Assembly (NCBI RefSeq): GCF_027497995.1
Contig: NZ_JAODBT010000003.1
Coordinates: forward strand, 310,001 to 374,000
DNA: 64,000 bases
Direction: 5' to 3'
Source: Stenotrophomonas sp. Iso1
GTDB lineage: Bacteria; Pseudomonadota; Gammaproteobacteria; Xanthomonadales; Xanthomonadaceae
The position numbers were made by a program, and so were the translations under genes. The stretch's first letter is position 1; each line of letters starts with the position of its first letter. The notes under the pieces are model-generated. The model searched no databases. It had not been told where the DNA came from and saw only the letters and a list, made by a program, of their open reading frames with translations. Of this stretch, positions 8,638 to 16,781 are shown piece after piece.

Positions 8638-9471
8638 ATGAGCCCTCAACTTCCCGCCAATGCCGCGTTGCTCGCACAGATGGCCACGCTCGCCGATTGC
8701 CAGCGCGCCGAGGGTTATGCCTGCATCACTGCACGCCGCGAACACGGTGCGTCGTCCGTGGAAATCCCGCTGCCGCAGTTCGCCATCCTGCTGCAGGGAC
8801 GCAAGCAGGTGCGCACTGCGCAGCAATCACTGGAGCTGACGCCGGGCGATATTTTCCTGGTCAGCCGCCGCTGCCGTATTGACGTGGTCAACATCCCCGA
8901 TCCGCAGAGCGGCATCTATCTCAGCGCGATTGTGCCGTTCTGCGCCGAGGCGCTGGCCGCAGCACGCACGTTGTGGAACGAGCCACTGCCCGACGCCGGT
9001 GACGCCCTTGCCCAGTTGGCGCTGGCCGACCACGGCACCACGCTGCTGGCATGGCGGCAGGCACTGGAATCAGGCCACTACATCGAAGCGCGGCTGGCGC
9101 TGGCTGCCTTGGCGGTCGCGTTCTGCCGACGCGGGCACGGCAGCTTGCTGATTCCACCGGAGCCCGGCCTGGGTGAACGCATTCGTGATCTGGTCGCGGC
9201 ACAACCAGACCGGGACTGGCAATCGCGCGATTTCGAGCAGCAACTGGGCCTGAGTGGCGCCACGCTGCGACGACGCTTGGCCAGCGAGCGGCTCGGCCTG
9301 CGCGAACTGATCAGTGATGCGCGGCTGGCGCATGCGATGCAGCTGCTCTACACCACGCGACTGCCCTTGAAGACCGTCGCCGCGCGGGCCGGCTATCGTT
9401 CATTGGGCAGTTTCAACAAGCGCTTCAACGCCCGCTATGGGCTCGACCCTGCGGCAATAGGCAACAGCTGA
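8638..9471 (+). CDS. AraC-family transcriptional regulator
   Basis: 277 residues. The N-terminal half (about 30-140) is a cupin-like AraC_N effector domain (VEIPLPQFAILLQGRKQV, LTPGDIFLVSRRCRIDVV). The C-terminal 95 residues form the double helix-turn-helix: WQSRDFEQQLGLSGATLRRR, then LPLKTVAARAGYRSLGSFNK followed by RFNARYGLDPAAIG. The FNKRF-Y-G-P ending is the standard AraC signature. It lies 4 bp after the VIT transporter gene and likely shares its transcript. It could regulate that operon or the secreted hydrolase downstream. The inducer is unknown. Confidence 0.92.
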   Translation: MSPQLPANAALLAQMATLADCQRAEGYACITARREHGASSVEIPLPQFAILLQGRKQVRTAQQSLELTPGDIFLVSRRCRIDVVNIPDPQSGIYLSAIVPFCAEALAAARTLWNEPLPDAGDALAQLALADHGTTLLAWRQALESGHYIEARLALAALAVAFCRRGHGSLLIPPEPGLGERIRDLVAAQPDRDWQSRDFEQQLGLSGATLRRRLASERLGLRELISDARLAHAMQLLYTTRLPLKTVAARAGYRSLGSFNKRFNARYGLDPAAIGNS

Positions 9472-9575
9472 GTCACGACCGCGAGCGGATCACGCGGCAT
9501 TCTGAGCGAATCGAAATTCACCTGACGCGCAGCATGAAGTCTCTGCGGCCACGCCGCTTTTTCTGGAACCCCCCG

Positions 9576-10553
9576 ATGCCTATCTCGCCCACATCCCGCG
9601 TCGCCGCAGCCCTATTGCTGGCTGCCTGCGCCGCGTTCGCTCACGCAGGCACCATGCACACGCCGCAGCAACAGGTGCCCGGTGTTTATCACCAGCAGAT
9701 CGGACAATTGCAGGTCACCGCCTTGTTCGACGGCACCGTCGCACTGGGCCGACAGGAACTGGTGGGCATCGATGCTGGCGCCGTCACCCGGCTGCTCGAC
9801 CACCGGTATGTGCCCGAAGACAGCAAAGGCCTGCAGACCGCCGTCAACGCCTACCTGGTGCAGCGTGGCAATCATCTGACCCTGGTGGATACCGGCACCG
9901 CGCAGTGCTTCGGTCCGGGTCTGGGCCAGGTACTGAGCAACCTGCGTGCCGCCGGTTACGCACCTTCCGATGTCGACGATGTTCTGCTGACCCACGCCCA
10001 TCCGGACCACTTGTGTGGCCTGCTTGACGCGCAGGGCGAAGTCGCCTTCCCCAAGGCAATGGTGTGGTTGTCCAAGGCCGATGCCGATTACTGGCTGGAC
10101 CCCGCCAGCGAAGCCACCGCACCGCAGCCGCTGCGTTTTGCTTTCAAACTGGCCCGCGATGCAGTGGCACCGTATGCCACCGCGGGCACGTTGCGCCGCT
10201 TTGCGCCGGGTGATGCGTTGCCGGCCGGCGTCACCGCACTGGACAGCCACGGCCACACACCGGGCCACGTGTCGTATGCAATCGACGGCGGCGCAGGCCA
10301 GAAATTACTGGTGTGGGGTGACATCGTGCATTTCCATGCAGTGCAGTTCGCCCGCCCGGATGCCTCCTACGAGGCCGACAGCGATCGCCGCGCAGCCATC
10401 GCCAGCCGCCGCCGCATGATGGCCGAGGCTGCCGCCAATGGTTGGTGGGTCGCGGGCGCACACCTGCCCTTCCCCGGCCTGGGCCACGTCCGCCGCGAGG
10501 GTGATGCTTTCGCCTGGGTGCCGGGTGAGTTCGCGCCGTTGCCGGCGAAGTAA
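9576..10553 (+). CDS. Secreted metallo-beta-lactamase-fold hydrolase
   Basis: 325 residues from the ATG at 9576, which gives a clean signal peptide (MPISPTSRVAAALLLAACAAFAHA); the in-frame ATG at 9534 would add a charged 14-residue head and is less likely. The zinc-ligand motifs are present in order: LLTHAHPDHLCG (HxHxDH), DSHGHTPGHVSY (third metal His), VWGDIVHFH (bridging Asp) and GAHLPFPGLGHV (last His). This set and length match the methyl-parathion-hydrolase/lactonase branch of the fold, so it probably hydrolyses lactones or esters in the periplasm, possibly including quorum signals. That substrate guess is inference. The gene is preceded by the AraC regulator and followed by a palindromic repeat. 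Confidence 0.88.
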   Translation: MPISPTSRVAAALLLAACAAFAHAGTMHTPQQQVPGVYHQQIGQLQVTALFDGTVALGRQELVGIDAGAVTRLLDHRYVPEDSKGLQTAVNAYLVQRGNHLTLVDTGTAQCFGPGLGQVLSNLRAAGYAPSDVDDVLLTHAHPDHLCGLLDAQGEVAFPKAMVWLSKADADYWLDPASEATAPQPLRFAFKLARDAVAPYATAGTLRRFAPGDALPAGVTALDSHGHTPGHVSYAIDGGAGQKLLVWGDIVHFHAVQFARPDASYEADSDRRAAIASRRRMMAEAAANGWWVAGAHLPFPGLGHVRREGDAFAWVPGEFAPLPAK

Positions 10554-10575
10554 TAGACAAACGGGAAAACTGAAG

Positions 10576-10613
10576 CCCCTCTCCCGTTTACGGGAGAGGG
10601 GTGGGATGAGGGC
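10576..10613. repeat. Intergenic palindromic repeat, CTCTCCCG type
   Basis: CCCCTCTCCCG (10576-10586) and CGGGAGAGGGG (10591-10601) form a perfect 11-bp stem around TTTA, followed by GTGGGATGAGGGC. The same stem with the same ggtgAGGGC tail recurs at 59703-59740 and, inverted, at 59830-59878. It is a REP-like element and could also act as a terminator stem for the hydrolase gene, although no T-run follows. Confidence 0.85.
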
Positions 10614-10813
10614 AAAGCCGGAGCCGGGCTGCGACCAAGCGCAGACGCCCGTCCGAGTGCAGGCTACATGCCAATCAATGCACCAAAGCTCCCCTCATCC
10701 GCTCCTTCGGGGGCACCTCGCTCCGCGCCTCAGCCACGCACCGCGTGCGTGGCGTTCGGTCATGCACGAGCCAATGGCTCAGGGGGCTCAATAGATAGCT
10801 GGCCCCAGCCTTA

Positions 10814-11446
10814 TCAGCCCTGCGGGATCTCAGTCACAGGCGGCGGGTTCAGACCCAGCCAGCTACCGATGATCAAACGGGCTTCATCCACACCCTGCTT
10901 CGACTCGCCGGAGAACAACTGCACGCCGACGGTGTCGCCGAACGCAGAGGACAGTTCCTTGCGCACCTGCTTCAGCGTCTGCATCTGCTGGCCACGTCCG
11001 AGCTTATCGGCCTTGGTGAGCAACGCATGCGCCGGCAAGCCGCGCTGCACGGCATACCCAAGCATCTGCCGGTCGTAATCCCGGAGGGGATGGCGGATGT
11101 CCATCACCACCACCAGACCTTTGAGCGCCTGGCGGGTACGGAAGTACTGGTCGATAAAAGCCTGCCAGTGCGCCTGCAGTTCCAGCGGAACCTTGGCGTA
11201 ACCGTAGCCGGGCAAGTCCACCAGGCTCGCCTGGGGCGTAACCTCGAAGAAAACCAGTTGTTGGGTGCGGCCCGGAGTTTTGGAGACGCGGGCCAGCGCA
11301 TTGCGGCGGGTCAGCGCATTGAGTGCGCTGGACTTGCCTGCGTTGGATCGGCCGGCGAATGCGACTTCGGCCCCTTCATCAGGCGGCAACTGCCGGCTGG
11401 TATGGGCGGAAAGCAAGTAACGGGCATTTTCTAGAAGCTGTGACAT
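10814..11446 (-). CDS. engB: Ribosome biogenesis GTPase EngB (YihA/YsxC)
   Basis: 210 residues, from the ATG at 11446 (MSQLLENARYLL); an ATG two codons upstream is equally possible. TRAFAC-class GTPase signatures are all present: P-loop GRSNAGKSS near residue 34, switch I region SKTPGRTQQLVFF with the conserved Thr, G3 DLPGYGYAKV and G4 TKADKLG. EngB is a cytoplasmic, usually essential factor for late assembly of the 50S subunit. It is divergent from the cytochrome c4 gene with about 210 bp between them. This neighbour arrangement (engB beside cytochrome c4 and dsbA genes) is common in gammaproteobacteria and supports the call. Confidence 0.95.
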   Translation of the reverse strand: MSQLLENARYLLSAHTSRQLPPDEGAEVAFAGRSNAGKSSALNALTRRNALARVSKTPGRTQQLVFFEVTPQASLVDLPGYGYAKVPLELQAHWQAFIDQYFRTRQALKGLVVVMDIRHPLRDYDRQMLGYAVQRGLPAHALLTKADKLGRGQQMQTLKQVRKELSSAFGDTVGVQLFSGESKQGVDEARLIIGSWLGLNPPPVTEIPQG

Positions 11447-11660
11447 GCGCATAGGATCGCATGTTGCGGCGCCGCGCGTCGGCTGTATCGGCCCTTGCAG
11501 GGCCCACTATCGCCTTCTGCCGCAGCCGCTGGCAGGCCGTGCTGGCAAGGCCAGCCCAGATTTTGCTGCACTGTTCGTTGACCCTGCCGCGAAACGGCGT
11601 TGATAATCCGGGCGATGCCGGCGGAAGCCCCGCTTGGCCCGGTCCACACGGAGCTTCCGC

Positions 11661-12446
11661 ATGCGCCATGCTCGTGTTCTTGCCGTTACCGCACTTGTTG
11701 TACCCGTTATTGCAGCCGTAGCGTTCGCCCAGAGTTCGGTCATCCCGGTTCCGGACAACGCACCGGTGCAGACCGCTCCGTTGGAAGTGGACTTCAGCAA
11801 AACCCGCCCAGGTGACGCCAAGGCGGGAGAGGCCAAGTCGGCAACCTGCACCGCCTGCCATGGTGCCGATGGCAATTCGTCGGTAGAAATCTACCCACGC
11901 ATTGCCGGCCAAAGTGAGCGATACATCGCAAAGGAGCTGGCGCTCATCGCCAACGGCCAGCGCAATGAAGGCGCGGTGGCGGCGATGATGCCGTTTGTTC
12001 AAGACCTCACCCCGCAGGACATGCGCGACCTCGGTGCCTACTTCGCCACCCAGAAAGCCGGTGCCGGTGTCGCCGATGACGCGGTGGTGGCCGATGGCCC
12101 GTATGCCGGCATGAAATTCTATGAAGTCGGCCAGAAGCTCTACCGGGGTGGCGACGCCAGTCGCAACATCCCGGCCTGCATGGCCTGCCACGGCCCGGCC
12201 GGTGCCGGCAACCCGGGCCCGGCCTATCCGCATATCGGCGGCCAGTACGCCGGCTATGTGGCCCAGCGTCTGCAGCGTTACCAGACCGGGCAGACCCGCG
12301 AGACCGACACTGCCCAGTTCAAAATCATGGAGCAGGTCAGCAAGACCCTGACCGAGCAGGAAATCCAGGCACTGGCCAGCTATGTGCAGGGCCTGCATGA
12401 TCGCGCCAATGATGCCAAGGTGGTTGCCGCCGCCGCACAACCCTGA
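11661..12446 (+). CDS. Cytochrome c4, periplasmic di-heme cytochrome
   Basis: 261 residues from the ATG at 11661, chosen because it follows a GGAG-like site and begins a proper signal peptide (MRHARVLAVTALVVPVIAA). Two haem-attachment motifs, CTACH and CMACH, sit in two homologous halves, each with a distal Met region (AAMMPFV and FKIMEQV). The pattern YPRIAGQSERYIAKEL / YPHIGGQYAGYVAQRL, one copy per half, is diagnostic for cytochrome c4. It carries electrons in the periplasm from the bc1 complex to terminal oxidases. It lies upstream of two dsbA-like genes, separated by a terminator. Between mature start and first haem there is a short linker (about 35 residues). Confidence 0.94.
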   Translation: MRHARVLAVTALVVPVIAAVAFAQSSVIPVPDNAPVQTAPLEVDFSKTRPGDAKAGEAKSATCTACHGADGNSSVEIYPRIAGQSERYIAKELALIANGQRNEGAVAAMMPFVQDLTPQDMRDLGAYFATQKAGAGVADDAVVADGPYAGMKFYEVGQKLYRGGDASRNIPACMACHGPAGAGNPGPAYPHIGGQYAGYVAQRLQRYQTGQTRETDTAQFKIMEQVSKTLTEQEIQALASYVQGLHDRANDAKVVAAAAQP

Positions 12447-12486
12447 CCCGCTGGCCGCTTCGGCGGCTGGTACAACTACTGCCCGT

Positions 12487-12522
12487 AGACACGCCGGCCG
12501 CGAGGTCGGCGTCTGTTTTTTT
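12487..12522 (+). terminator. Rho-independent terminator after cytochrome c4
   Basis: An imperfect GC-rich hairpin (AGACACGCCGGCC against GGTCGGCGTCTG, one bulge) is followed directly by seven T residues. It lies 40 bp after the cytochrome stop and 20 bp before the first dsbA-like start, so it should separate or attenuate the two. Confidence 0.7.
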
Positions 12523-12541
12523 CCACTGGAGATTCCTCGCA

Positions 12542-13186
12542 ATGAAGTTGTTTCCCCGCCTGTTCCTGTTGCTCGCTGCCGTGCTGCCGCTGGCCGCCTG
12601 CGCCTCGCCCACTGCTCCGGTGCAGGGCGAGGACTATGAGTTGATCGCTGCGCCCGGCCCATTTGAGCCGCTGGCCGGCAAGATCGAGGTGGTGGAGGTG
12701 TTCGGCTACACCTGCCCGCATTGCGCGCACTTTGAGCCGCAGTTGGAAGCATGGACAGCCAAGCTGCCGGCCGATGTCCGCTTCACTGCGGTGCCGGCTG
12801 CGTTCGGCGGCTACTGGGATGCCTACGCCCGGGCCTTCTATGCCGCCGAGCAGGTGGGCGTGCTCAAGCGCAGCCATGCCGATGTGTTCAAGGCCCTGCA
12901 TGAGCAGCGCAGCCTGCCGATGCAGAGTGTCTCGCCGCAGGAGCTGGCCACCTTCTACGCCAATTACGGTGTGGAACCGCAGCGCTACATGGACGCACTG
13001 CGCAGCGCCCAGGTGGACGAGAAGATCAAGAAAGCCCGCGATTTCGCTGTGCGCACCCAGATACCGGGCACCCCGGCGGTGATCGTCAACGGCAAGTACC
13101 TGGTCCGTGCCCGCTCCTTCGACGATACGCTGCGTATTGCCGATGCACTGATCGCCCGCGAACGCGCTGCCGGCAAGGGCCGCTGA
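12542..13186 (+). CDS. dsbA: DsbA-like thiol:disulfide interchange lipoprotein (CPHC)
   Basis: 214 residues. The leader MKLFPRLFLLLAAVLPLAAC ends in a good lipobox (LAAC), so the protein is probably a lipoprotein on the periplasmic side. The thioredoxin fold with inserted helices starts at about residue 40: KIEVVEVFGYTCPHCAHF carries the redox-active CPHC, the same active site as E. coli DsbA, and GTPAVIVNGKYLV carries the cis-Pro loop. It should oxidise thiols in exported proteins. It is followed at 128 bp by a second, similar gene with CPAC, so this is a tandem pair arising from duplication. The terminator just upstream separates it from cytochrome c4. Confidence 0.92.
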   Translation: MKLFPRLFLLLAAVLPLAACASPTAPVQGEDYELIAAPGPFEPLAGKIEVVEVFGYTCPHCAHFEPQLEAWTAKLPADVRFTAVPAAFGGYWDAYARAFYAAEQVGVLKRSHADVFKALHEQRSLPMQSVSPQELATFYANYGVEPQRYMDALRSAQVDEKIKKARDFAVRTQIPGTPAVIVNGKYLVRARSFDDTLRIADALIARERAAGKGR

Positions 13187-13314
13187 GGTCTAAACGGCGG
13201 CGCGGTCACCGCGTCGCCGGTTCAGCCAACGCCATCAATAATGGCATCATGCCCGCGCCCGCCGCGGTGTAGCGGCCTGATGCATCAACGAAACCCCGCT
13301 GGAGATCCCACCCG

Positions 13315-14127
13315 ATGAAGATCCGCTTCGCCCTGGCCCTGACGGCCCTGCTTCCGCTGATGGTGGCCTGCAAGGCCCAGGACGGCACCGCCGAAACCTC
13401 TGCCCCGGCCGCAACGCCGGCTGCTGAAGCCGCTCCGGCAGCTGCACCGGCCGCCACCGACGCCGCCGCCCCCGCTGCTGCTGCCGAAGGCGCCAGCACT
13501 GAAGCCACTGCCAATACCCCGGTGCCGGCCCCGGCCCGCCCGGTCGGCCCGGAACCTGTCGCAGGTACCGACTACGTTGTCATCGAAGGCGGCCAGCCGT
13601 TCCAGCCGGCGACCGGCAAGATCGAAGTGGTCGAAATCTTCGGCTATGTCTGCCCGGCCTGCGCTCGTTTCCAGCCGCTGGTGGGTTCGTGGAAGGCCGG
13701 CCTGCCGGCTGACGTGAACTTTGTCTACGTGCCGGCCGGCTTCGGCGGTATCTGGGATAACTACGCACGCGCCTTCTACGCCGCCGAAGCCCTGGGCGTG
13801 CAGGAAAAGACCCATGACCCGCTGTATGCCGCCATTCACGTCGAGAAGACCCTGAAGGGTGAAATGGGTGTGGATTCGCCGGAAGACATCGCCAAGTTCT
13901 ACGGCCAGCACGGCGTGGACGCCAAAACCTTCCTGGACACCATGAGCGGCTTCTCCATTGCTGCCAAGGTCAACCGCGCCAAGCAGTTTGCCCAGCGCAG
14001 CAAGATTGCCGGCACCCCGTCGATCATTGTGGGCGGCAAGTACCTGGTGAAGGGCAAGAGCTTTGAAGACATGCTCCGCATCGCCGACCACCTGATCGCG
14101 CGCGAACGCGCTGCCAACGCCAAGTAA
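13315..14127 (+). CDS. DsbA-like thiol:disulfide interchange protein with Ala/Pro linker (CPAC)
   Basis: 270 residues, close paralog of the gene before it. The leader MKIRFALALTALLPLMVAC ends in a probable lipobox. Residues about 20-75 are a low-complexity Ala/Pro/Thr spacer (repeated APAA, PAAAP), absent from the first copy, which would hold the catalytic domain away from the membrane. The domain then matches the first copy: KIEVVEIFGYVCPACARF with active site CPAC instead of CPHC, the FGGIWDNYARAFYAAEALG helix segment, and GTPSIIVGGKYLVKG with the cis-Pro. The changed dipeptide between the cysteines predicts a less oxidising redox potential, so the two copies may serve different substrates. 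That division of work is inference. Confidence 0.9.
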   Translation: MKIRFALALTALLPLMVACKAQDGTAETSAPAATPAAEAAPAAAPAATDAAAPAAAAEGASTEATANTPVPAPARPVGPEPVAGTDYVVIEGGQPFQPATGKIEVVEIFGYVCPACARFQPLVGSWKAGLPADVNFVYVPAGFGGIWDNYARAFYAAEALGVQEKTHDPLYAAIHVEKTLKGEMGVDSPEDIAKFYGQHGVDAKTFLDTMSGFSIAAKVNRAKQFAQRSKIAGTPSIIVGGKYLVKGKSFEDMLRIADHLIARERAANAK

Positions 14128-14136
14128 GGTATTCCT

Positions 14137-14158
14137 GGGGCCTCGGTTTCGAGGCCCC
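14137..14158 (+). terminator. GC-rich hairpin after the second dsbA-like gene
   Basis: GGGGCCTCG and CGAGGCCCC form a perfect 9-bp stem with a GTTT loop, 10 bp after the stop codon. No T-run follows, so it is a transcript-end or stabilising hairpin rather than a classical terminator. Confidence 0.5.
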
Positions 14159-14170
14159 TGACTGCAAGCC

Positions 14171-14935
14171 GTGAAATCCCCCACACAAACATTGCGGTTG
14201 CTGACGGCCAACATCCAGGCCGGTTCCAGCACCCGCCGCTACAGTGACTATGTGACCCGCAGCTGGTCGCATGCCCTGCCTGCGGGCCAGAAACGCTCCA
14301 GCCTGGACGCCATTGCCCAGCTGGCCAGCGGTCGCGACATCGTGGGCCTGCAAGAGGCCGACCCCGGCAGCCTGCGCTCGGGCTTCACCAACCAGACCCA
14401 CTACCTCGCGCAACGGGCCGGCTTCAACTATTGGAGCCACCAACCCAACCGGCGCATGGGCGGCGTGGCCTCCAGCGCCAATGGCCTGCTCAGCCGGCTG
14501 GAACCGGTGGAAGTACAGGACCATGCCCTGCCCGGCCGCCTGGGCGGACGCGGCGTGCTGCTGGCCCGGTTTGGCGATGGCGACGAAGGCCTGACAGTGG
14601 CTGTGGCACACCTGTCACTGGGCGTCAGCTCGCGCCTGTCGCAGCTGGATTTCATTTCCGACCTGCTCAGCGACCACCCCAACGCGGTGTTGATGGGCGA
14701 TTTCAACTGCACCGCCGACCGTCCGGAAATGCAGGTGCTTTACCGCAAAACCCGGCTGCAACCCCCCGGCTGCCTGGTGCACACCTTCCCCAGCTGGGGC
14801 CCGGACCGTGCTATCGACCACATCCTGACCAGCGACACGCTCAAGGTCGTCGACACCCGCGCTGTACCGGCCGCGCATTCGGACCATCTGGCCGTGGAAA
14901 TGGAAGTCGAAGTCCCCGGCAACAGCCTGCGCTGA
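14171..14935 (+). CDS. Endonuclease/exonuclease/phosphatase (EEP) family hydrolase
   Basis: 254 residues of EEP (DNase I-like) fold. Conserved pieces are LRLLTANIQAG near residue 8 (metal-binding Asn), IVGLQEADPG (the Glu metal ligand), VAVAHLSLG (His), VLMGDFNCTADRP (the GDFN signature) and RAIDHILTSD with a final HSDHLAVEME (catalytic Asp-His). No signal peptide is seen, so it acts in the cytosol. Family members cleave phosphodiesters in DNA, RNA or phospholipids; the substrate cannot be chosen from sequence. It starts 43 bp after the second dsbA-like gene and is convergent with the exporter gene. Confidence 0.88.
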   Translation: MKSPTQTLRLLTANIQAGSSTRRYSDYVTRSWSHALPAGQKRSSLDAIAQLASGRDIVGLQEADPGSLRSGFTNQTHYLAQRAGFNYWSHQPNRRMGGVASSANGLLSRLEPVEVQDHALPGRLGGRGVLLARFGDGDEGLTVAVAHLSLGVSSRLSQLDFISDLLSDHPNAVLMGDFNCTADRPEMQVLYRKTRLQPPGCLVHTFPSWGPDRAIDHILTSDTLKVVDTRAVPAAHSDHLAVEMEVEVPGNSLR

Positions 14936-14948
14936 GTCCCCAACACGG

Positions 14949-15827
14949 TCACCCGCCTGCGGGAATAACTGCCGGACGCTGCCGACGGGCCGTCATCGTA
15001 CTGCCCACCGACGCCAACACCGTGCAGCCGATTGCCAGCCACTGCAGGCCAGTGAGCTGTTCGTGCAGCAACAACATCGCCCACAGTGCCGCTACGGCCG
15101 GCTCCATGCTGATGAGGATGCCGAAGGTTTCCTTCGGCAACCGCTTGAGCGCCATCATTTCCAGTGACATCGGGATCGCGCTGGACACCACCGCCACCAA
15201 CGCGCCGGCCAACAATATTTTCGGGTTCAACAGCAGGCTGCCCGCATGCGCGACACCAATCGGCACCACCACCAAGGCTGCCGCCGCCAGGCCCAGCGAC
15301 ACGCTGTGACCCGCATGCAGATGGCTGGCGCGCTTGCCGAACACGATATACAAGCCCCAACACGCAGCCGCACCGAGGGCATACAACACGCCGGTCGGAT
15401 CCAGCGACTGCGCCCCGCCCAGCGGCAGCAACAGCAGTAGCCCGATCACCGTGCACCCTACCCACACAAAGTCGATCACCCGCCGGGAGGACCACATCGC
15501 CACGGCCAGCGGGCCGGTGAACTCGATGGCCACCGCGATGCCGAACGGAATGGTGCGGATGGCCATGTAGAACAGCAGGTTCATTACCCCCAGCGTCAGC
15601 CCGTAACGCAGGATCGCGGCAGCGTCGATGCGGCTGGTATGCCAGCGCCAGGGCCGCCACAACAGCAACAGGAACAGCGCCGAAAAGCCCACGCGCAACG
15701 CGCTGGTGCCCTGGGCGCCGATCAACGGAAACAATTGTTTTGCGTAGGACGTGCCAATGGCCAGCGAAGTCACCGCGCCAAGCACCGCCAGCACCGGTAC
15801 AAGCGGCGCGAATCGAGAAGTCTGCAT
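14949..15827 (-). CDS. EamA/DMT-family exporter, RhtA-like
   Basis: 292 residues from the ATG at 15827 (MQTSRFAPLVPVLAVLGAV); the frame is open for 27 more codons, but these are not hydrophobic. Ten hydrophobic segments make the usual two-EamA-repeat drug/metabolite transporter. Traits such as YMAIRTIPFGIAVAIEFTGP, ALGAAACWGLYIVFGKRASH and SSAIPMSLEMMALKRLPKETFGIL match the RhtA (YbiF) subgroup, which exports threonine and homoserine from the inner membrane. The amino-acid substrate is inferred from that subgroup. It is convergent with the EEP gene, with only 13 bp between stops. Confidence 0.88.
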   Translation of the reverse strand: MQTSRFAPLVPVLAVLGAVTSLAIGTSYAKQLFPLIGAQGTSALRVGFSALFLLLLWRPWRWHTSRIDAAAILRYGLTLGVMNLLFYMAIRTIPFGIAVAIEFTGPLAVAMWSSRRVIDFVWVGCTVIGLLLLLPLGGAQSLDPTGVLYALGAAACWGLYIVFGKRASHLHAGHSVSLGLAAAALVVVPIGVAHAGSLLLNPKILLAGALVAVVSSAIPMSLEMMALKRLPKETFGILISMEPAVAALWAMLLLHEQLTGLQWLAIGCTVLASVGSTMTARRQRPAVIPAGG

Positions 15828-16037
15828 GGCGCGTATTGTATTGCCCACAACACGAATGCTTGGCTCAATTGACGCGGCGTTTGCGTAATTTCCGCGCATC
15901 AAGGCCAAGCCCGCCGTTCTCTACGCCATCGACTCACCGCAGTGACCTTGGCGGCGCGCAAACGCCCCTTCGCCATTCCACTGTGAATGCCTATGCCCGT
16001 GAACCGCATCAGGGTTCACGGACATACCGTGCAGCGC

Positions 16038-16448
16038 TCACTGCACGAACGCGATGCGCTCCATCTGTGCGTTATTGGCCGCAGCCAGCACCTGCGCCAT
16101 CACTTCGTACTGCGCGTCCGGCGAGGCCGCGATACGCAGCTCCGGCAGGTTGCCGGCATGCACTTGCGCCTGCTCCGACAACCGCGACTGCATGTCCGCA
16201 CGGGCCAGTGGCTGGCCATTCCAATACAGCTGATTGCCGGCATCCACCCGCAGTTCAATCGGCGGTGGTGGTTCGGGGCGCTCGACGATCCGCTCGGTGC
16301 GCTGCGGCAGATCCACCGGGATGGGGATCGCCACCATCGGCGCGGTGACGATGAAAATAATCAACAGCACCAACATCACGTCCACCAGCGGAGTGACGTT
16401 GATATCGGCCAACGGACGTCCGGAATTGCTTGCTGTACTGAATGCCAT
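16038..16448 (-). CDS. ExbD/TolR-family biopolymer transport protein, orphan
   Basis: 136 residues from the ATG at 16448, which has a strong upstream GGGGGAACT. It has one membrane segment ([19 protein letters not shown], residues about 22-40), with the essential Asp in [15 protein letters not shown], and a periplasmic domain ending [16 protein letters not shown]. ExbD works with ExbB in the inner membrane to use proton flow to drive TonB and so TonB-dependent receptors. No exbB, tonB or tolQ lies within the window, so this copy is an orphan relative to the usual operon. The long open frame upstream is antisense to the lytic transglycosylase gene and is not coding. It is divergent from that gene. 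Confidence 0.9.
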   Translation of the reverse strand: MAFSTASNSGRPLADINVTPLVDVMLVLLIIFIVTAPMVAIPIPVDLPQRTERIVERPEPPPPIELRVDAGNQLYWNGQPLARADMQSRLSEQAQVHAGNLPELRIAASPDAQYEVMAQVLAAANNAQMERIAFVQ

Positions 16449-16781
16449 GTCCAGTTCCCCCAGCGCGAGGCCGGCTGCCTCATCGCCGACGCTACGCCCG
16501 GCGTCGGCCGATGCCATCTGCACTGGCGTCTTCCGTTCAGCTTTCAGTAGGTGAATCTCCCCCCTGCCTATAAGAGAGGGATTGGGGTGCGGCAAACCGA
16601 AGTCGACATCGGGCGAATCAGCAACGCATGGCCCGTATGCCGCGGTCAAAATCCCTAACGCATCCATCAGCCCCTCAAGCACACCCTCATCCCTCAACCT
16701 CTTCCGGCCTGAAAGCACCCCGTTCATGCAGTAGTCGGACTGTTGCTCGGCCGTTGACGCAGCGGCCGTTATGCTTCGGGC
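16449..16781. other. 333-bp divergent intergenic region exbD / slt
   Basis: I see no gene. It must hold promoters for exbD (leftward) and slt (rightward). Around 16558-16592 a CCCCTGCC...AGAGAGGGATTGGGGTGCGGC string looks like a decayed copy of the CTCTCCCG palindromic repeat. Near 16683-16700 a CCCTCATCCCTCAACC string may be a fragment of its tail. Confidence 0.5.

Noticed and set aside
15998..16020. Hairpin CGTGAACC...GGTTCACG after exbD as a terminator
   Set aside because: Stem of 8 bp without a T-run in the leftward direction; too weak to call.
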